A stretch of DNA of 64,000 nucleotides from Euborellia annulipes. Lineage: Eukaryota; Arthropoda; Insecta; Dermaptera; Anisolabididae. Below are positions 61,421 through 64,000 of this stretch, one piece after another. The notes below the pieces were generated by a model. It saw only the letters and a list, made by a program, of their open reading frames with translations, was not told where the DNA came from and did not search any database. How positions within the stretch are numbered: position 1 is the first letter of the stretch; each line of letters opens with the position of its first letter. The stretch lies in NCBI GenBank assembly GCA_023213315.1, contig JAKCPI010011670.1:1-64000 (forward strand). Direction: 5' to 3'. A program made the translations under genes and the position numbers.

Positions 61421-62220
61421 AGGTTGTTCGGACATTAAAGCACTTTATCTGATTAAAAGCTAATTTTTTAATATGTTATTAATCACTATCAAATACGTAT
61501 AAAATAAAATTTTGAAGCAGATCTGACACAGAGTTATCGTGTAATTAATTTTTTAAAAAATTGAAATTTAACATGTAGCCTATGGGGAATAACGACGAAA
61601 CGCACACATATCGAATTATATAGCCACCTCTGCATCAGATACAAAAACAAAAAAACTTACATTTTATTAATTCACTTCCGAGGAATGCGTTAAACATAAA
61701 ATCAAAAGTTTCTGCCGTCCGCTTTTAAAGATATTTTAACAAGAAAGTCAAAAAATTCTCCAAAATGACAGTCGCCAATATTTAAAAATAAGGAAGCTCT
61801 TGAGAGTGAGACCAGTCCTGGCAACGCCGCATAAAATAATTCTCTTTTCTCGCTGTCAGTTACATTTTTTTTTTTTCAATTTTACGATATTTTTTCTCGC
61901 AAATCGTCCATTGTGTTTAAACTGATTTGCATTAATCATTGTAATATATTAAATAAAATAAAATTGAAGGCGTTTAGAGATTTAAAATAGATAGTTGATG
62001 AATGCAATGTTGCCAGTTCTATATTACGTGAAAAACTGCTCAAGTCGAAAGTCATTCATTTATTATTTTTGGTAATTAAATTATTAACTTAATCCAATTA
62101 TAAACTATGATAGGTCACGACTAAATTATAATAAGGAATTTTGGCATTAAAATGTTTAATTTTATTTAAAAAAAAAATTTAGATTCTATTATGACTTACG
62201 ATGTACTATCCGAACAACCT
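61421..62220. mobile_element. 800 bp TA-flanked TIR element
   Basis: Ends AGGTTGTTCGGACATTAAAG and, in reverse complement, AGGTTGTTCGGATAGTACAT (12-13 bp inverted repeat). TA lies outside each end (61419-61420 and 62221-62222), as expected for Tc1/mariner-type insertion. No transposase frame. A 550 bp relative is at 8385-8938. Confidence 0.7.
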
Positions 62221-62224
62221 TAAG

Positions 62225-62950
62225 TGGAAAACCCTCTTTATTTTTATTCTTATAGTAAAATATACGACATCTCATCATTTTATTTAAAAAAGAAGTAGAT
62301 ATATTTGTTATTTTTATTTTGATTCAACTTCTTTTAACAATAAAATGATATATTTTACAATATGTTAAAGGTTAGGGTCAGAGGTAGCCATTTTGCTTTC
62401 CCAATTTGCATAACCCAGCCTTCGAGTATATGTTGAATTTTTAGCCAAGGTCTCTGTTAAATAAGCCCGAGCCAAAAGTTCTGTGTAAGATTTACCAAAG
62501 GGGTGATATTAGAAACACAAGCTTGGCACCAGCATCCTAACTACACGTATAAAAATAACAGAAGCATTCTTCATTCTATCCCTTTTTTTTTGTTATTATT
62601 CATTTTATGCCAGTCAGGATTATATTTTTCTAAGATATATGGCAAGTTGTTTGAAGATGATTATTTGAATATATTCTAATATCCAGGGGGTTGGCAAGAC
62701 GAAGCTAACTTCAGCTTCAGCATTTCAATTTTAAAGTATTTATTTTAATTTATAATAATTTATTTAAATTAATTTCAATTTTTATTATTTTTAATAATTT
62801 TTATAAGTTATATCTTTATTAAATTGCTAGTTTCACAATACATTTAATACTGAAGAGGGTTTGTTCCCTGGAAGAGGGTTTCCTCATTACACACTAACTA
62901 TAGGTCAACTAGCTACCCATACATGAAGCACCCGGCCCTAAGTCAAATCC
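62225..62950. other. apparently unique AT-rich stretch
   Basis: No repeat family or gene recognised. ACTAGCTACCC...GAGGGTTTGTTCCCTGGAAGAGGGTTTCC near 62850-62925 includes a short duplication of GAAGAGGGTTT. Confidence 0.4.
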
Positions 62951-62953
62951 AAC

Positions 62954-63319
62954 CAGTGGCGTAACGTACGCCCCCGCAGACCCCGCAATGCGGGGGGCCC
63001 CAGACCTTGGGGGGCCCACGGGCCGGGCAAGGCTAAAAAACTGTATCTCCTCAGAGCTCCGGTAAAAACGGAAAAATTTAGATAAAAAAAAAATTAATGA
63101 AAATTTGCCTTTGAAAGGGCCCGGGCCCTCAGGGCTCCGGTAAAAACGGAATAATTTAGAAACAAAAAAAAAATAATGAAAATTTGTTTTTGAGAGGGCC
63201 CGGGGCCCTCAGGGTTCAGGGATATACTATATTTTAAAAATATTTTTTGTAAGGTCTAATAATGGGGCCCGAAATAAAGGCTTGCGGGGGGGGCCCAGCT
63301 AAAAAACGTTACTCTAGGG
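62954..63319. mobile_element. 366 bp hAT-like element with internal tandem repeat
   Basis: Left end CAGTGGCGTAACGTACG; right end in reverse complement CCCTAGAGTAACGTTTTT (9 of the first 13 bases match). A perfect 8 bp duplication AATCCAAC flanks it (62946-62953 and 63320-63327). Two ~82 bp units (CTCNGNGCTCCGGTAAAAACGG to GGGCCCGGGCC, about 63052-63215) repeat in tandem inside. Confidence 0.8.
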
Positions 63320-63471
63320 AATCCAACTAACTACCACAAGTAACTTCAAGAAAAAATTTTATTAAATTTTAAAGAAAATATGGCGTTAATGTCGTTAATG
63401 TCCAGGTTATTATAGATGATAAAATGAACAATGAAAAAGGCTGTGATGATAATTTAATAAGGAAAGCTATG

Positions 63472-63535
63472 AGCCAGCAGAAATAAAAAAAAAAACTTTT
63501 ATATTATTTCGTCGACGTTTCGGGAGCGCGTGAAC
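63472..63535 (-). repeat. truncated copy of the 18975-19172 element
   Basis: GAGCCAGCAGAAATAAAAAA, ACTTTTATATTATTTCGTCG, ACGTTTCGGGAGCGCG matches 18999-19044, with the outer-helix strand and GAAACGTC core kept but the CTGAAGA side lost. Confidence 0.6.
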
Positions 63536-64000
63536 TTTTAATTTGTCTTTTGAAATTTTAAAAAGGGGGGGGGGGTAATATTTAGAAGATTTGAGTAGAG
63601 AACATTCAATTATTTCAAGGTGATTAGATCTAATTTTATATTGATTAAATAATATTTTATTTTTATGATAATTGGTTTTTTTTTTTTTTATATAATTCTT
63701 TTATTTTGTTTATAATAACAATTTCTAAGAACTATACTGTTAATTTTATATGTTATGAGACGAGAATAAAATTAGTCTTTCAATCTTGGTCGGCGTTTGA
63801 GGTTGTCTATACCCCTTGACAGCCGTTAGCTATACATATACAACTGTTAAATTTGTTAAAGTATTATGCACAATATACATATCTGTTGTGTGTACATCAC
63901 AAAATTAACCAACTTTTGTTCAACAATTATTTCGTAAGCATTTTAACTGCATTATTATATAATATAATTGTAACTATATATGTACCAGGCTAATTAATAA
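63536..64000. other. unassigned AT-rich end of window
   Basis: Poly-G at 63565-63575, poly-T at 63676-63690. No gene or repeat family recognised. Confidence 0.4.

Overview
This window looks like repeat-dense nuclear DNA from an AT-rich invertebrate. It has no operons and no bacterial-style genes. The longest open frames are only 60-180 codons, and those that look like real protein belong to decayed retrotransposons. tRNA-derived SINEs, non-LTR retrotransposon remains, hAT-like and mariner-like non-autonomous DNA transposons, long foldback elements and microsatellites fill most of the sequence. I cannot name the species. The repeat mix would fit an arthropod (for example a crustacean) or a lophotrochozoan, and that is only an impression. 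No intact host gene was found. One 76-base open segment with splice-like borders (44836-44911) is the only weak host-exon candidate.

Dispersed families, named here for reference. R1 is a ~0.7 kb repeat (about 15 copies) with an AT-rich palindrome sharing CTTTCTCTTACC at its 5' end and a ~95 bp near-perfect palindrome at its 3' end; a longer variant, R1L, occurs twice. SINE-A, SINE-B and SINE-C have tRNA-like heads. SINE-A, SINE-B and a possible 5S-like element share one 3' hairpin domain. Family D begins ACTAGCCRCG and ends TATATAGATTA. Family E carries a GAAACTACTTGACGGATTTT block. Family F is a terminal-inverted-repeat element with an AGTAGACATTCTC end. Family G is a ~400 bp repeat ending in GACGTCA-type units.

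Layout. 1-6 kb: edge of a composite SINE, a 1.43 kb hAT-like foldback element, SINE and E pieces, and an inverted-repeat element with a hammerhead-like motif. 6-13 kb: a 128 bp hAT-like MITE, a 600 bp palindrome, a mariner-like element and three R1 copies, one split by an inverted-repeat element with an 11 bp target duplication. 13-23 kb: tandem family D, SINEs, four hammerhead-like inverted-repeat loci and a dense cluster of small hAT-like elements with 8 bp duplications. 23-32 kb: R1 copies hosting a mariner MITE, a 1.56 kb hAT-like element inserted into family G with empty sites elsewhere in the window, and R1L. 32-34 kb: a CR1-like LINE remnant encoding an SGNH-esterase-like ORF1 and the beginning of an endonuclease. 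34-41 kb: mostly AT-rich E/F/G repeats. 41-44 kb: a complete 562 bp composite SINE with 14 bp duplications, a Jockey-like LINE remnant and a 0.7 kb foldback element. 45-47.5 kb: a degenerate higher-order minisatellite split by R1L. 49-58 kb: SINEs, one with an internal 36 bp triplication, other inverted repeats and a second LINE 3' end. 58-64 kb: inverted-repeat elements, SINE-B, the 5S-like element, a near-complete R1, an 800 bp TA-flanked element and another hAT-like element.

The most interesting signal is a recurrent motif (CTGAnGAT, hairpin, GAAACGTY) at about 15 places, mostly inside short inverted-repeat elements. Its hairpin stem changes sequence from copy to copy while keeping pairing. 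In three copies a second flanking helix is also kept, in the topology of a hammerhead ribozyme. All alignments were made by eye; identities are approximate.
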